Shown: piece after piece, positions 6,601 to 14,048 of the stretch
Layout: every line of letters starts with the position of its first letter
Numbering within the stretch: the first letter of the stretch is position 1
Assembly (NCBI GenBank): GCA_016931515.1
Contig: JAFGEQ010000003.1
Coordinates: 1 to 14,048, forward strand
Direction: 5' to 3'
DNA: 14,048 bases
From: a candidate division CSSED10-310 bacterium
GTDB taxonomy: Bacteria; CSSED10-310
The notes under the pieces: model-generated
The model's database searches: none
Seen by the model: the letters and a program-made list of their open reading frames with translations, nothing else
Told to the model about the DNA's origin: nothing
Translations under genes and position numbers: made by a program

Positions 6601-8186
6601 TTTCGGAAGAACAGCTTAGAAATCTTGATGAGAGCGGTATCATACGGTTGGGGGCAGAAGTAAAGCCGGGCGATGTACTGGTTGGGAAAATTACTCCAAA
6701 AGGCGAAACTCAGTTAACACCGGAAGAAAAACTCCTTCGGGCGATCTTCGGTGAAAAAGCCGGTGACGTCAGGGATGCATCCCTGGTCGTACCTCCGGGA
6801 ATTGAGGGCACGGTTATCGATGTCAACGTGTTTTCACGAAAAGGCATTGAGAAGGATGAGCGATCGAAACTGATTGATGATGAGAATCTCGCTCGCCTGA
6901 AAAAAGATTATGAGGACGAGCTGACGATTATCCGGGATGACGAAATCAGCCGGATTCGCAAACTCTTGATCGGTCGCCGTATCGCTGAAGATTTTATCGA
7001 TCCTGTCACATCGGATGTGTTGTTCAAAAAGGGCGATACTATTACGGTTAAATCGGTGTTCAATGTGCCGGATATCCTTGTCGAGCGAGTTCCCGTTAAA
7101 AATCACCACGAGATGGCTATGGAGCTTGAGAAAATCAAGCGCCGAACGAACGAGCAGGCGGATATCATCAAGCTGATATATGATGAGAAGATGAGTCGAC
7201 AGCAACGAGGCGATGAGTTACCTCCCGGAGTTGTCAAGTCCGTACGTGTGTTCATTGCAGTAAAAAGAAAACTGCAGGTTGGTGACAAGATGGCCGGCCG
7301 CCATGGTAATAAAGGCGTCATCTCCAAGATCAACCCCGAAGAGGATATGCCATTCCTTCCGGATGGAACACCCGTGGAAATTGTTCTAAATCCGCTCGGT
7401 GTTCCGTCGCGCATGAATGTTGGCCAGCTTCTGGAAACGACTCTCGGGTGGGCGGCCAAAGGTCTGGGTGATCAGGTTCAGGCCATGATGGATAACTACA
7501 AGGAAGCGAATGTTCCTGAGATGAGGCAGTTCCTGAAACAGATATATAAGAAGACGGCAATGCACACATTCGTTGATACACTGTCCGGTGATGATGTATT
7601 TGATATCTGCGTGAACCTGCGGCGTGGTGTTTATATGGCGACTCCAGTTTTTGACGGGGCCACTGAAACCGAAATTCAGGAGGCTTTGAAACTGGCCAGA
7701 TTGCCGGAAGATGGGAAAATCACGCTTTATGACGGTCGAACGGGTGAGCCGTTCGATCAGCCGGTGACCGTCGGATATATCTACATGATGAAACTGGCTC
7801 ACCTTGTAGATGACAAAATCCACGCGCGTTCGATTGGACCTTACTCGCTGGTTACTCAACAACCTTTGGGCGGAAAAGCTCAATTCGGTGGTCAGCGTTT
7901 TGGAGAGATGGAAGTGTGGGCGCTCGAAGGTTACGGTGCCGCTTACACGCTACAGGAAATGTTGACGGTGAAATCGGATGATGTTCTGGGTCGAACCCGA
8001 ATCTATCAAGCGATTGTAAAAGGTGAGAGCATGCTGGAGCCAGGAGTTCCGGAATCATTTAATGTCCTGGTGAAAGAACTTCAGGCTCTGGGCCTCGATA
8101 TCGAGTTGATTGACAGCGAGCGCTATGAACTTGCTGAAAACCTGGAAGATGGGCTTTCGACAGAAACCGCACCTGAACAAGGCTAG
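3693..8186 (+). CDS. rpoB: DNA-directed RNA polymerase subunit beta
   Basis: Beta forms one pincer of RNA polymerase and part of the active site. The protein has 1497 residues against 1342 in E. coli. The rifampicin pocket [20 protein letters not shown] is intact, with D617, H627 and S632 matching E. coli D516, H526 and S531, so no common resistance substitution is seen there. Active-centre lysines K1199 and K1207 in [12 protein letters not shown] match K1065 and K1073. Regions equivalent to SI1 (about 310-450) and to the SI2 flap insertion (about 1045-1170) are present. Extra length comes from a Cys-rich insertion at about 87-153, about 13 residues ([13 protein letters not shown]) ahead of [11 protein letters not shown], a larger SI1 and a C-terminal tail ([14 protein letters not shown]). 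The ATG at 3693 has a weak AGGG (3684-3687) upstream. rpoC follows after 40 bases. Confidence 0.98.
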   Translation: MTEIKDVSQSLNTPRMRRDFSKIGSALPVPNLLAVQQDSFERFLQMDTMPDDRSKDRGIEEVFNDVFPIENFNKTASLEFVSYEIGSWECSCGKTKGMMNRYRWRCSCGHLEGVGDLLKMREDGQHPGICEKCGKSPKYIVCDQCEKRVSLKMKYDVNECRQRGMTFSAPLKVIVRLVVWDEDSESDIRSIRDIKEQEVYLGEIPIMADVSPDLQGRIRVGDKSTFIINGTERVVVSQMHRSPGVFFKHDKGRQHASGKILYSARIIPYRGSWIEFEFDINDFLYVRIDRKRKILSTILLRALGYTSNEEILKLFYTPEIFRKNGDGYLREVDKQMIGERIPWDIPDPTDETKILLRMDKKFTKKTVRDLKKANVTHLQYSLRDLIGRFTTTDIVDLSTGEIIVECNEELTHDHISRLEKIMPEELELVAVETSSVGSSIHASLEKDSTADDLIESQDIQRQAQIEIYRKLRPGDPLTAESASNLFERLFFNSKYYDLSEVGRLKMNKKVGVEVPMDQRTLLPEDIVGVIKYLLRLKNGEGSIDDIDHMGNRRVRAVGELLQNQFRIGLVRMERAIRERMSIQDLTAVMPHDLINAKPVSAALNEFFGSSQLSQFMDQTNPLAELTHKRRLSALGPGGLSRERAGFEVRDVHSTHYGRICPIETPEGPNVGLIVSLSTYARVTSHGFIETPYRRIQAGQATNEIEFLTALDEDQEIRHLGGRRYYIAQASVPMDEAGKITGERVNCRYGGEPMLTTVDMVDYMDISPQQLVSVSTALIPFLEHDDANRALMGSNMQRQAVPLLRTESPLVGTGMEHIAVRDSGIVVRAKRQGVVEAVNANRIIIRADENLDPDLVTPESPVDIYTLIKFRRSNQNTCINQVPIVKRGQRVITGQIIADGPATDHGELALGRNILVAFMPWHGYNFEDAILISEKVVKEDFYTSIHIESFDIEARDTKLGTEEITRDIPNVSEEQLRNLDESGIIRLGAEVKPGDVLVGKITPKGETQLTPEEKLLRAIFGEKAGDVRDASLVVPPGIEGTVIDVNVFSRKGIEKDERSKLIDDENLARLKKDYEDELTIIRDDEISRIRKLLIGRRIAEDFIDPVTSDVLFKKGDTITVKSVFNVPDILVERVPVKNHHEMAMELEKIKRRTNEQADIIKLIYDEKMSRQQRGDELPPGVVKSVRVFIAVKRKLQVGDKMAGRHGNKGVISKINPEEDMPFLPDGTPVEIVLNPLGVPSRMNVGQLLETTLGWAAKGLGDQVQAMMDNYKEANVPEMRQFLKQIYKKTAMHTFVDTLSGDDVFDICVNLRRGVYMATPVFDGATETEIQEALKLARLPEDGKITLYDGRTGEPFDQPVTVGYIYMMKLAHLVDDKIHARSIGPYSLVTQQPLGGKAQFGGQRFGEMEVWALEGYGAAYTLQEMLTVKSDDVLGRTRIYQAIVKGESMLEPGVPESFNVLVKELQALGLDIELIDSERYELAENLEDGLSTETAPEQG
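3951..4151 (+). other. Eight-cysteine, putative double zinc-ribbon insertion within RpoB
   Basis: This segment encodes about residues 87-153 of beta. In E. coli the flanking blocks (VSYRLGEPVFDVQECQIRG) are joined by only about three residues, while here some 66 intervene between VSYEIG and [11 protein letters not shown]. Cysteines lie at 90, 92, 106, 108, 130, 133, 142 and 145, giving the pattern CxC-x13-CxC-x21-CxxC-x8-CxxC, enough to hold two zinc ions. The first half ([10 protein letters not shown]) resembles the beta' zinc-binding domain of the same polymerase ([10 protein letters not shown]). The reading frame is open throughout and flanked by conserved sequence. Zinc binding is inferred from the spacing. 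Confidence 0.85.
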
Positions 8187-8226
8187 CCAGGTCGATATTG
8201 AACCTGTCTGAACGGAGGGAAGGGCT

Positions 8227-11200
8227 TTGGACGATATCTACACCCTTTTTGAGAAGCCGAAAGATAATGTGAAATGGGATGCGATCCTGATTCGGATTGC
8301 GTCGCCCGATAAGATTCTGAAGTGGAGTTACGGTGAAGTAACGAAACCTGAAACGATCAATTACCGGACGTTCAAGCCTGAACGTGGGGGACTGTTTTGT
8401 GCCAAGATTTTTGGACCCACAAAAGACTTTGAATGTAATTGCGGTAAATACAAGCGGATGAAACATCGCGGCGTCATTTGCGATAAGTGTGGCGTTGAAG
8501 TTATTCAATCCAAAGTCCGTCGAGAACGATTGGGTCACATTGAGTTGGCCTGTCCTGTCTCTCATGTCTGGTTCTTCAAGGGTCTGCCAAGCCGGATCGG
8601 CAATATTTTGGATATGACGCTGCGGGAATTGGAACGGATCTTGTACTTCGAACTTTATGTCGTGATCGATCCCGGTGATACACCTTTGAAGGAGAAGGAA
8701 CTTCTGGATGAGGAGCGGTATCAGGAACTGCGCGAAGAATATGGTCCGCGGTTTAAAGCTGGAATGGGTGCCGAAGCCATCAGGGAACTGCTGGCGAAAA
8801 TCGATTGCGAGACGCTCTCAGCAGAACTGCGGGAGATAATGAAGACGAAGTCTTCCCAGCAAGCCCAGAAAAAGGCAATCAAACGGCTGAAAGTCGTTGA
8901 AGCGATCCGCCATTCCGGTAATAAACCGGAGTATATGATCATGCAGGTCATTCCGGTGCTCCCTCCTGAATTACGGCCTCTGGTTCCGCTTGATGGTGGT
9001 CGCTTCGCAACGTCCGATCTTAATGATCTTTACAGGCGTGTCATCAACCGGAACAACCGGTTAAAACGGCTGCAGGACTTAAAAGCGCCGGACGTTATCA
9101 TTCGGAACGAAAAGCGCATGCTACAGGAAGCCGTCGATGCATTGTTTGACAATGGCCGTCGTGGCCGGGCCTTGAAGGGACCGAATAATCGACCTTTGCG
9201 GTCACTCTCCGATATGTTGAAGGGTAAGCAGGGACGATTCCGGCAGAACTTGCTGGGGAAACGTGTTGATTATTCAGGCCGTTCCGTCATTGTTGTAGGT
9301 CCTGAACTGCGCCTTAATCAGTGCGGCTTGCCGAAGAAAATGGCATTGGAGTTGTTCAAACCATTTATTTTCAACAAGCTCGAAGAGAAGGGTCTTGTTA
9401 CAACTATAAAAAGTGCCAAGAAAATGGTGGAGCAGGAACGGGCGGAAGTATGGGATATTCTGGAAGAGGTGATCAAGGATCATCCCGTTATCCTGAATCG
9501 CGCGCCGACATTGCATAGACTCGGTCTGCAAGCATTTCAACCATTGCTGATCGAGGGTAAGGCTATTCAGATTCATCCTCTGGTCTGCACGGCATTCAAT
9601 GCGGACTTCGACGGGGATCAGATGGCTGTTCATGTGCCTCTCTCGATTGAAGCTCAGCTCGAAGCGCGACTCCTGATGATGGCGAGTAACAACATCTTGT
9701 CGCCGTCGAACGGAAAACCGATTGCCGTTCCGAGCCAGGATATCGTTTTAGGATGTTACTATCTCACGACTCTGCGTGATGATGAACCGGGTGAAGGGAA
9801 AGTATTTTCTTCGGGTGAAGAGGCCGTCCAGGCGTATGAAGCCAGGGAAGTGAGTCTGCAGGCAAAGGTTTATGTTCGGATTGATGGCAGAATGGTTCAA
9901 ACATCCGTTGGACGAGTCATCTTTAATGACGCTTTACCAAAGAGTTTCCCTTATTTTAATCGGGTGGCGCAGAAGAGCGACTTGCGGCGATTGATTGCAG
10001 AAGTCTACCGTGACAACGGTGAAGCGGAGTGCGCCAAAACGATCGACAAAGTCAAGGATCTCGGCTTCAGCCATGCCTGTCGCGCAGGTGTGTCTATCAA
10101 TATCAATGACTTATATATTCCTTCGGAAAAGGAACGTTTGCTGCAAAAAGCTCGCCAGGAAGTCTTCGATGTCGAGCAGCTTTATCAAGACGGTATCATC
10201 ACCAATGGTGAACGTTACAATAAGGTCGTTGATATCTGGTCTCACGTGACTGAACACGTTGCGGATGAGCTGTTCAAAGAGCTGGAATCCGAACGGCAAA
10301 AGGTTGATGGCACGAAGATTCGGGAAAGCGGAATGTTCAACCCGATCTACATGATGGCCTTCTCCGGTGCCCGTGGCTCGAAGATGCAGATTCGGCAGTT
10401 GGCAGGTATGCGAGGATTGATGGCAAAACCATCCGGAGAAATTCTGGAAACGCCGATTACTGCTAATTTCCGTGAAGGCTTAACGGTTCTGCAGTATTTT
10501 ATCTCCACGCATGGCGCACGAAAGGGTTTGGCTGATACGGCATTGAAAACAGCGGATTCAGGATATCTAACCCGACGTCTTGTTGATGTAGCTCAGGATG
10601 TGATCATCAACGAGGAGGATTGCGGAACTGAGGATGGGATTGTTGTCTCTGCGATTGTCGAGGGCGGAGAAGTCATTGAATCACTCGAAGATCGAATTAT
10701 CGGACGAACGGCTCTCAGTGATATAAAAGACCCTTTCTCAGGTCAAATTCTATGTCAGAGGGATGAGGAGATCGATGAAGTGAAAGCCCTGCGAATTGTC
10801 AATGCAGGCGTGGAATCGGTTCCCATCCGCTCGGTGCTGTCCTGTGAATGCGAGCGAGGTGTTTGCCGGACCTGTTACGGAAGAGATCTTGCCCGGGGTA
10901 ACAAAGTGGCCTTGGGTGAGGCGGTTGGAGTTATTGCGGCGCAATCGATCGGTGAACCGGGAACCCAACTCACGATGAGAACATTCCATGTGGGTGGGAC
11001 TGCAAAAGCAGTTGACGAAGAAGTGTCAGCCTCCACTGAAATTTCGGGACGTATCATTGTGTCACCCTCGTTGAAATTAGCGGAGAACTCCAAACAGGAA
11101 ACCATTGTGCTGTCCAGAAAAGAAGGACGGATTATAATCGCTCAACCTCATATCAGAGCAGCTTTTAAGGGTAGTCTACATATCGTGGATGATCGCAAGG

Positions 11201-12945
11201 ATGATGTTCCGGGTGTTCGTCTCGTTCTGAAAGGGAAGACAGAAGAAGTATCGTTTTTCCTGAGAACCGATGACCTTTACGATGACAAGATCCGCGAATT
11301 TGAAGGAAAGCTGCAGATATTAGTGGAGAGTGGATCAGACATCGACGCAGGTGAAATCCTGGTCGAAAAAATGCGGCAGCAATGGACCGTACCGGAAAAA
11401 ATTCCATACGGCGCGAAAATGCGCGTCCGGTATGCGCAGATCGCTCAGCCGGCGATTTTTGCCAAAGTCAACGGCATTGTCCGGTTCTATCACCTGGAAG
11501 GTGATCAGCTGGTCGAAAGCGGATCGGTTTTGGAGCCGGTCGATATCGGAAAATTCCAGGTTGTCGACCGTGCATGTTTTATGAAAATCTTCCAGGAAGA
11601 TGAAGATGAGCATGAGGTTGAAACCTATTATATTGCTCGGGAAGCCCGTGTGCTGGTTCCCAACGGTGAGAAGGTGAAGCGCGACCAATTGATCGTCGAA
11701 TCGACCAAGGAAGGGGAACATGATAACAAGAGTTTCCTGTTGGCCGATTGGGATCCTTTTACGGTTCCACTTCTGGCTGAAAAGACCGGGAAGGTTGTAT
11801 TGGAAGATGTCATCGAAGAAGTGACCATCAAAGAGGATGTGGATGTAGTCACCAGCCAGTCTCGAAAAATTGTCGGTGTGTTCAGAGAAGAACTAAAATG
11901 CCCGGAGCCGAAGTGCAAGTATCGGGAAGCCAAGAGACGTGAAGGTCGCAAGCAGTATTGTGCCATTCACCGGACGGAGCTGCAGCCGCTGCATCCGAGT
12001 TTCTCGATCCGTGGTTTGAAAACTCGGGTTGCTCTACCCACGGGTGCGCACCTGTTTGTCGAGCATGGTCAGGACGTCAAAGCTGGGGATATTGTCGGCG
12101 TCATTCTACGGGAGAGTCAAAAGACCAAGGACATCACCGGAGGTCTTCCGCGAGTTGTCGAGTTGTTTGAAGCTCGTAAACCGAAGGATTTTGCAGTAAT
12201 CGCTGAGATCGAAGGAGAAGTTCTGTATGGACCGATTGAAAAAGGTATGCAGAAAGTAATTATCCAGAATCCCAACGGTGCCCGGGAAGAATATTCGATT
12301 CCTCGCGGGATGCATATCAACGTACAGGAAGGCGATGTTGTAAAAGCCGGGGAACGGCTGATGGATGGCAGTTCCAACCCTCACGATATTTTATCCGTTC
12401 TGGGTGAGAAAGAGCTTGTCAAATACCTTCTTAATGAAGTCCAGGCCGTCTATCGACTGCAGGGTGTTACTATCAATGACAAGCATATCGAAGTGATCAT
12501 CCGGCAGATGTTGAAAATGGTTCGAGTGGATGACATCGGGGATTCCAGTTTCCTGGCTGACGAACAGGTTGATCGATGGACATTTAATCTGGAAAACAAA
12601 CGGGTCCGGGATGCGGGCGGACGTCCGGCAACGGGAAGTCTCCTGCTGCAGGGTATCACCAAGGCATCTCTCTCGACGGATAGTTTTATATCCGCTGCAT
12701 CGTTCCAGGAAACGACGCGCGTCCTCACTGAGGCAGCTGTCTCAGGAAAGATTGACAAACTCCGTGGTTTGAAGGAGAATGTTGTGGTCGGCCGGTTGAT
12801 ACCGGCTGGAACAGGTTTCAGAAAATACAGGAATACAGCCATTAAAGCTGTTGATAAGAACGATAACGTTAAACAAAAGAACTATGTTGACAAGGAAGAT
12901 GCGGAATCTTCCAACGCACTGACGAGTGAAACCAAAAACCAGTAA
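8227..12945 (+). CDS. rpoC: DNA-directed RNA polymerase subunit beta', TTG start
   Basis: Beta' holds the catalytic magnesium and the bridge helix and trigger loop. The protein has 1572 residues against 1407 in E. coli. The N-terminal zinc site is C70, C72, C85, C88, identical in number to E. coli. NADFDGDQM at 458-466 supplies the three magnesium Asp (460, 462, 464). The second zinc site is C799, C873, C880, C883. The trigger loop (MRTFHVGG, 917-924) is interrupted by an insertion of about 370 residues before [15 protein letters not shown] (from 1305). The TTG at 8227 is the start: an in-frame TGA lies at 8209-8211, the first in-frame ATG is codon 78, the family N-terminus aligns from DDIYTLFEK, and GGAGG (8214-8218) is eight bases upstream. 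Confidence 0.98.
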   Translation: MDDIYTLFEKPKDNVKWDAILIRIASPDKILKWSYGEVTKPETINYRTFKPERGGLFCAKIFGPTKDFECNCGKYKRMKHRGVICDKCGVEVIQSKVRRERLGHIELACPVSHVWFFKGLPSRIGNILDMTLRELERILYFELYVVIDPGDTPLKEKELLDEERYQELREEYGPRFKAGMGAEAIRELLAKIDCETLSAELREIMKTKSSQQAQKKAIKRLKVVEAIRHSGNKPEYMIMQVIPVLPPELRPLVPLDGGRFATSDLNDLYRRVINRNNRLKRLQDLKAPDVIIRNEKRMLQEAVDALFDNGRRGRALKGPNNRPLRSLSDMLKGKQGRFRQNLLGKRVDYSGRSVIVVGPELRLNQCGLPKKMALELFKPFIFNKLEEKGLVTTIKSAKKMVEQERAEVWDILEEVIKDHPVILNRAPTLHRLGLQAFQPLLIEGKAIQIHPLVCTAFNADFDGDQMAVHVPLSIEAQLEARLLMMASNNILSPSNGKPIAVPSQDIVLGCYYLTTLRDDEPGEGKVFSSGEEAVQAYEAREVSLQAKVYVRIDGRMVQTSVGRVIFNDALPKSFPYFNRVAQKSDLRRLIAEVYRDNGEAECAKTIDKVKDLGFSHACRAGVSININDLYIPSEKERLLQKARQEVFDVEQLYQDGIITNGERYNKVVDIWSHVTEHVADELFKELESERQKVDGTKIRESGMFNPIYMMAFSGARGSKMQIRQLAGMRGLMAKPSGEILETPITANFREGLTVLQYFISTHGARKGLADTALKTADSGYLTRRLVDVAQDVIINEEDCGTEDGIVVSAIVEGGEVIESLEDRIIGRTALSDIKDPFSGQILCQRDEEIDEVKALRIVNAGVESVPIRSVLSCECERGVCRTCYGRDLARGNKVALGEAVGVIAAQSIGEPGTQLTMRTFHVGGTAKAVDEEVSASTEISGRIIVSPSLKLAENSKQETIVLSRKEGRIIIAQPHIRAAFKGSLHIVDDRKDDVPGVRLVLKGKTEEVSFFLRTDDLYDDKIREFEGKLQILVESGSDIDAGEILVEKMRQQWTVPEKIPYGAKMRVRYAQIAQPAIFAKVNGIVRFYHLEGDQLVESGSVLEPVDIGKFQVVDRACFMKIFQEDEDEHEVETYYIAREARVLVPNGEKVKRDQLIVESTKEGEHDNKSFLLADWDPFTVPLLAEKTGKVVLEDVIEEVTIKEDVDVVTSQSRKIVGVFREELKCPEPKCKYREAKRREGRKQYCAIHRTELQPLHPSFSIRGLKTRVALPTGAHLFVEHGQDVKAGDIVGVILRESQKTKDITGGLPRVVELFEARKPKDFAVIAEIEGEVLYGPIEKGMQKVIIQNPNGAREEYSIPRGMHINVQEGDVVKAGERLMDGSSNPHDILSVLGEKELVKYLLNEVQAVYRLQGVTINDKHIEVIIRQMLKMVRVDDIGDSSFLADEQVDRWTFNLENKRVRDAGGRPATGSLLLQGITKASLSTDSFISAASFQETTRVLTEAAVSGKIDKLRGLKENVVVGRLIPAGTGFRKYRNTAIKAVDKNDNVKQKNYVDKEDAESSNALTSETKNQ
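11014..12126 (+). other. Enlarged SI3-type trigger-loop insertion of RpoC with a Cys/His cluster
   Basis: This stretch encodes about residues 930-1300 of beta', between the two halves of the trigger loop. E. coli has an insertion (SI3, 188 residues) at the same point; by comparing flanking motifs this one is about 184 residues longer. It reads as repeated beta-rich units with Gly-turn and NGE/GD motifs (for example [18 protein letters not shown] and [17 protein letters not shown]), which fits tandem sandwich-barrel hybrid motifs. The segment [15 protein letters not shown] matches E. coli VANWDPHTMPVITE. Near its end lies C1225-x4-C1230-x14-C1245-x2-H1248 (11899-11970), a possible third zinc site in this subunit that E. 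coli lacks. Confidence 0.75.
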
Positions 12946-12966
12946 TCTGAAAGTTTCTCGGATTAC
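12942..12966 (+). promoter_or_regulatory. Hairpin over the rpoC stop codon
   Basis: GTAATCTGA (12942-12950) pairs with TCGGATTAC (12958-12966) along nine base pairs, one of them a U-G wobble, around the seven-base loop AAGTTTC. The rpoC TAA (12943-12945) lies within the 5' arm. No uninterrupted T-tract follows directly (CCCTTGACATTTT), so it does not meet the usual picture of an intrinsic terminator. It could stabilise the 3' end of the rpoBC mRNA or terminate weakly. It ends three bases before the -35 element of the next promoter. Confidence 0.5.
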
Positions 12967-12969
12967 CCC

Positions 12970-12998
12970 TTGACATTTTAAGGTTGCATCAGTAGATT
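12970..12998 (+). promoter_or_regulatory. Sigma70-type promoter for the rpsL-rpsG-tuf unit
   Basis: A perfect -35 element TTGACA (12970-12975) is separated by exactly 17 bases from TAGATT (12993-12998), which matches the -10 consensus at four of six positions. Transcription would start near 13004-13006, about 30 bases before the rpsL start. The -35 lies outside any coding sequence, in the 90-base rpoC-rpsL spacer. TATGAT (13009-13014) is a better -10 by sequence, but it has no good -35 at suitable spacing. This places the str-type operon under its own start even though read-through from rpoC is possible. Confidence 0.68.
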
Positions 12999-13035
12999 CT
13001 GGCCGCTTTATGATTAATCGTGTAAGGAGACAGTC

Positions 13036-13407
13036 GTGCCAACAATAAATCAATTAGTTAGAAAAGGACGTTTAAAAATTCGAGACAAGTCCAATACGCC
13101 TGCACTTTTATCGTGCCCGCAACGCAAGGGTGTTTGTACAAAGGTGTCAACAACAACACCTAAAAAACCGAATTCGGCGTTACGCAAAGTTGCTCGAGTC
13201 CGCTTGACAAATGGTATTGAAGTGACCGCCTATATTCCTGGAGAAGGGCACAATTTGCAGGAGCATTCCACGGTCCTGGTCCGGGGTGGTCGTGTCAAAG
13301 ACTTGCCGGGTGTTCGTTATCATATAGTACGAGGAACTTTGGAAAGTTCCGGTGTTGAAAAACGTCGGCAAGGCCGCTCTAAATATGGCGCCAAGCGACC
13401 GAAATAA
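13036..13407 (+). CDS. rpsL: 30S ribosomal protein S12, GTG start
   Basis: S12 lies at the decoding centre and controls accuracy. The protein has 123 residues and starts [12 protein letters not shown]. The conserved loops [14 protein letters not shown] (39-52) and [14 protein letters not shown] (83-96) are intact. K43 and K88, the residues most often altered in streptomycin resistance, are both Lys, so no classical resistance change is present. D89 is the residue that RimO methylthiolates in many bacteria. GTG at 13036 follows AAGGAG (13024-13029) by six bases, and the protein aligns from its first residue. The gene is the first of the str-type operon, downstream of a consensus-like promoter, with rpsG 44 bases after it. 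Confidence 0.97.
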   Translation: MPTINQLVRKGRLKIRDKSNTPALLSCPQRKGVCTKVSTTTPKKPNSALRKVARVRLTNGIEVTAYIPGEGHNLQEHSTVLVRGGRVKDLPGVRYHIVRGTLESSGVEKRRQGRSKYGAKRPK

Positions 13408-13451
13408 CGGGCTGCTGATTACGTTGCGTAAGATAAGAGGAGGACGTTAGA

Positions 13452-13922
13452 ATGCCGAGAAGACAAATAGTTGTGAAACGGGAAGTTTTTCCGGATCCTA
13501 AGTATAAAAGCACAATGGTGGCCAAGTTTATCAATATTCTGATGGCCGCTGGAAAACGAAGTACAGCGGAACGGATTTTTTATGATGCGCTGGAAACGAT
13601 TGAGGAACGGACCAAACAGGATCCGTTGAAAACGTTTAAAAAGGCGATTGACAACGTAAAGCCGATCTTGGAGGTTAAATCGCGACGAGTTGGCGGTGCG
13701 ACATATCAGGTTCCGGTTGAGGTCCCGCCGGATCGACGGTTGGCGTTGAGTTTTCGATGGGTGATCGGTTATTCAAGAGGCCGCTCTGAGAAAACAATGG
13801 CGGACAGATTGGCCAATGAGTTGATTGATGCTGCGAATAACAGGGGAACTTCCATTAAAAAGCGGGAAGACACCCATAAGATGGCGGAAGCCAATAAGGC
13901 TTTTGCACATTATCGGTGGTAA
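13452..13922 (+). CDS. rpsG: 30S ribosomal protein S7
   Basis: S7 is the primary assembly protein of the 30S head and contacts the E-site tRNA. In E. coli it also represses the str operon by binding the rpsL-rpsG spacer. The protein has 156 residues, a standard length, starting [20 protein letters not shown] and containing [34 protein letters not shown] and [16 protein letters not shown], and it ends FAHYRW. The ATG at 13452 follows GGAGG (13439-13443) by eight bases. The 44-base spacer before it holds only a small five-pair hairpin (TTACG 13419-13423 with CGTAA 13427-13431, three-base loop), far simpler than the E. coli S7 site. Directly downstream is tuf rather than fusA. Confidence 0.97.
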   Translation: MPRRQIVVKREVFPDPKYKSTMVAKFINILMAAGKRSTAERIFYDALETIEERTKQDPLKTFKKAIDNVKPILEVKSRRVGGATYQVPVEVPPDRRLALSFRWVIGYSRGRSEKTMADRLANELIDAANNRGTSIKKREDTHKMAEANKAFAHYRW

Positions 13923-13976
13923 ATTATTCACCATTTGTTTATTTTTGATCGGATTGTTTGAATAAAGGAGATAATC

Positions 13977-14048
13977 ATGGCGAAAGAAAAATTCCAGAGA
14001 CGCAAGCCGCATGTCAACATAGGGACGATTGGTCACGTTGATCATGGG
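13977..14048 (+). CDS. tuf: Elongation factor Tu, N-terminal start (partial)
   Basis: The final 24 codons in the window read MAKEKFQRRKPHVNIGTIGH followed by VDHG, cut by the window edge inside the G1 nucleotide-binding motif (GHVDHGKT). The MAKEKF...KPHVN(I/V)GTIGHVDHG opening is the hallmark of EF-Tu and excludes EF-G, whose N-terminus reads differently (typically RNIGIxAHIDAGKT). The ATG at 13977 follows AAAGGAG (13964-13970) by six bases. The gene begins 54 bases after rpsG, so it is probably part of the rpsL operon. It is the second tuf copy in the window; the other ends at position 87. Confidence 0.95.
   Translation, partial: MAKEKFQRRKPHVNIGTIGHVDHG

Noticed and set aside
8188-8206. 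Five-pair hairpin (CAGGT with ACCTG) in the rpoB-rpoC spacer as a terminator
   Set aside because: It is short, has no T-tract and lies between two genes that must be co-expressed.
8059-8565. Long open frame on the - strand across the rpoB-rpoC junction, and other long - strand frames in rpoB and rpoC
   Set aside because: They are shadows of strongly conserved + strand genes, have no family resemblance and no spaced binding sites.
13935-13963. TTGTTT with TTGAAT 17 bases later as a tuf promoter
   Set aside because: The match is weak in a T-rich spacer and would start transcription in the ribosome binding site.
1-14048. A new defence, mobile or secondary-metabolism system hidden in the window
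   Set aside because: Every gene is a recognised housekeeping gene, the spacers are all under about 100 bases, and I saw no repeats arrays, transposase signatures or attachment sites.

Overview
This window is a densely packed bacterial housekeeping locus for transcription and translation, with every gene on the + strand. The order is tuf (3' end), rpmG, tRNA-Trp(CCA), secE, nusG, rplK, rplA, rplJ, rplL, rpoB, rpoC, rpsL, rpsG, tuf (5' end). No gap between genes exceeds about 100 bases. I see no mobile element, CRISPR array, phage gene or defence gene, and no new multi-gene system. What stands out lies inside the conserved genes and in their spacers.

Organism: the gene order is bacterial, and base composition looks near 50% GC by eye. 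RNA polymerase beta carries insertions of the SI1 and SI2 type, and beta' carries a large trigger-loop insertion (SI3 type). That combination is typical of Gram-negative-type lineages rather than Firmicutes or Actinobacteria. Two further features are unusual: an eight-cysteine insertion near the beta N-terminus, and a Cys/His cluster inside an SI3 about 184 residues longer than in E. coli. I cannot assign a phylum from the sequence alone; a deep-branching or uncultured Gram-negative phylum is plausible.

Layout: positions 1-755 hold the end of an EF-Tu gene, the L33 gene, a tRNA-Trp and SecE. Positions 803-3594 hold nusG and the L11-L1-L10-L12 genes, with a likely L1 autoregulatory site just before rplA. 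Positions 3693-12945 hold rpoB and rpoC, preceded by a strong hairpin in the rplL-rpoB spacer. A hairpin over the rpoC stop codon is followed at once by a good sigma70-type promoter that starts the str-type operon (rpsL, rpsG, tuf). fusA, usually found between rpsG and tuf, is not there.

How it works together: the genes encode core RNA polymerase, its elongation and coupling factor NusG, the L1 and L12 stalks of the 50S subunit, two decoding and head proteins of the 30S subunit, EF-Tu and a translocon subunit. Co-transcription with internal RNA elements would balance ribosome and polymerase supply. The locus is bracketed by two tuf copies in the same orientation, about 13.9 kb apart.
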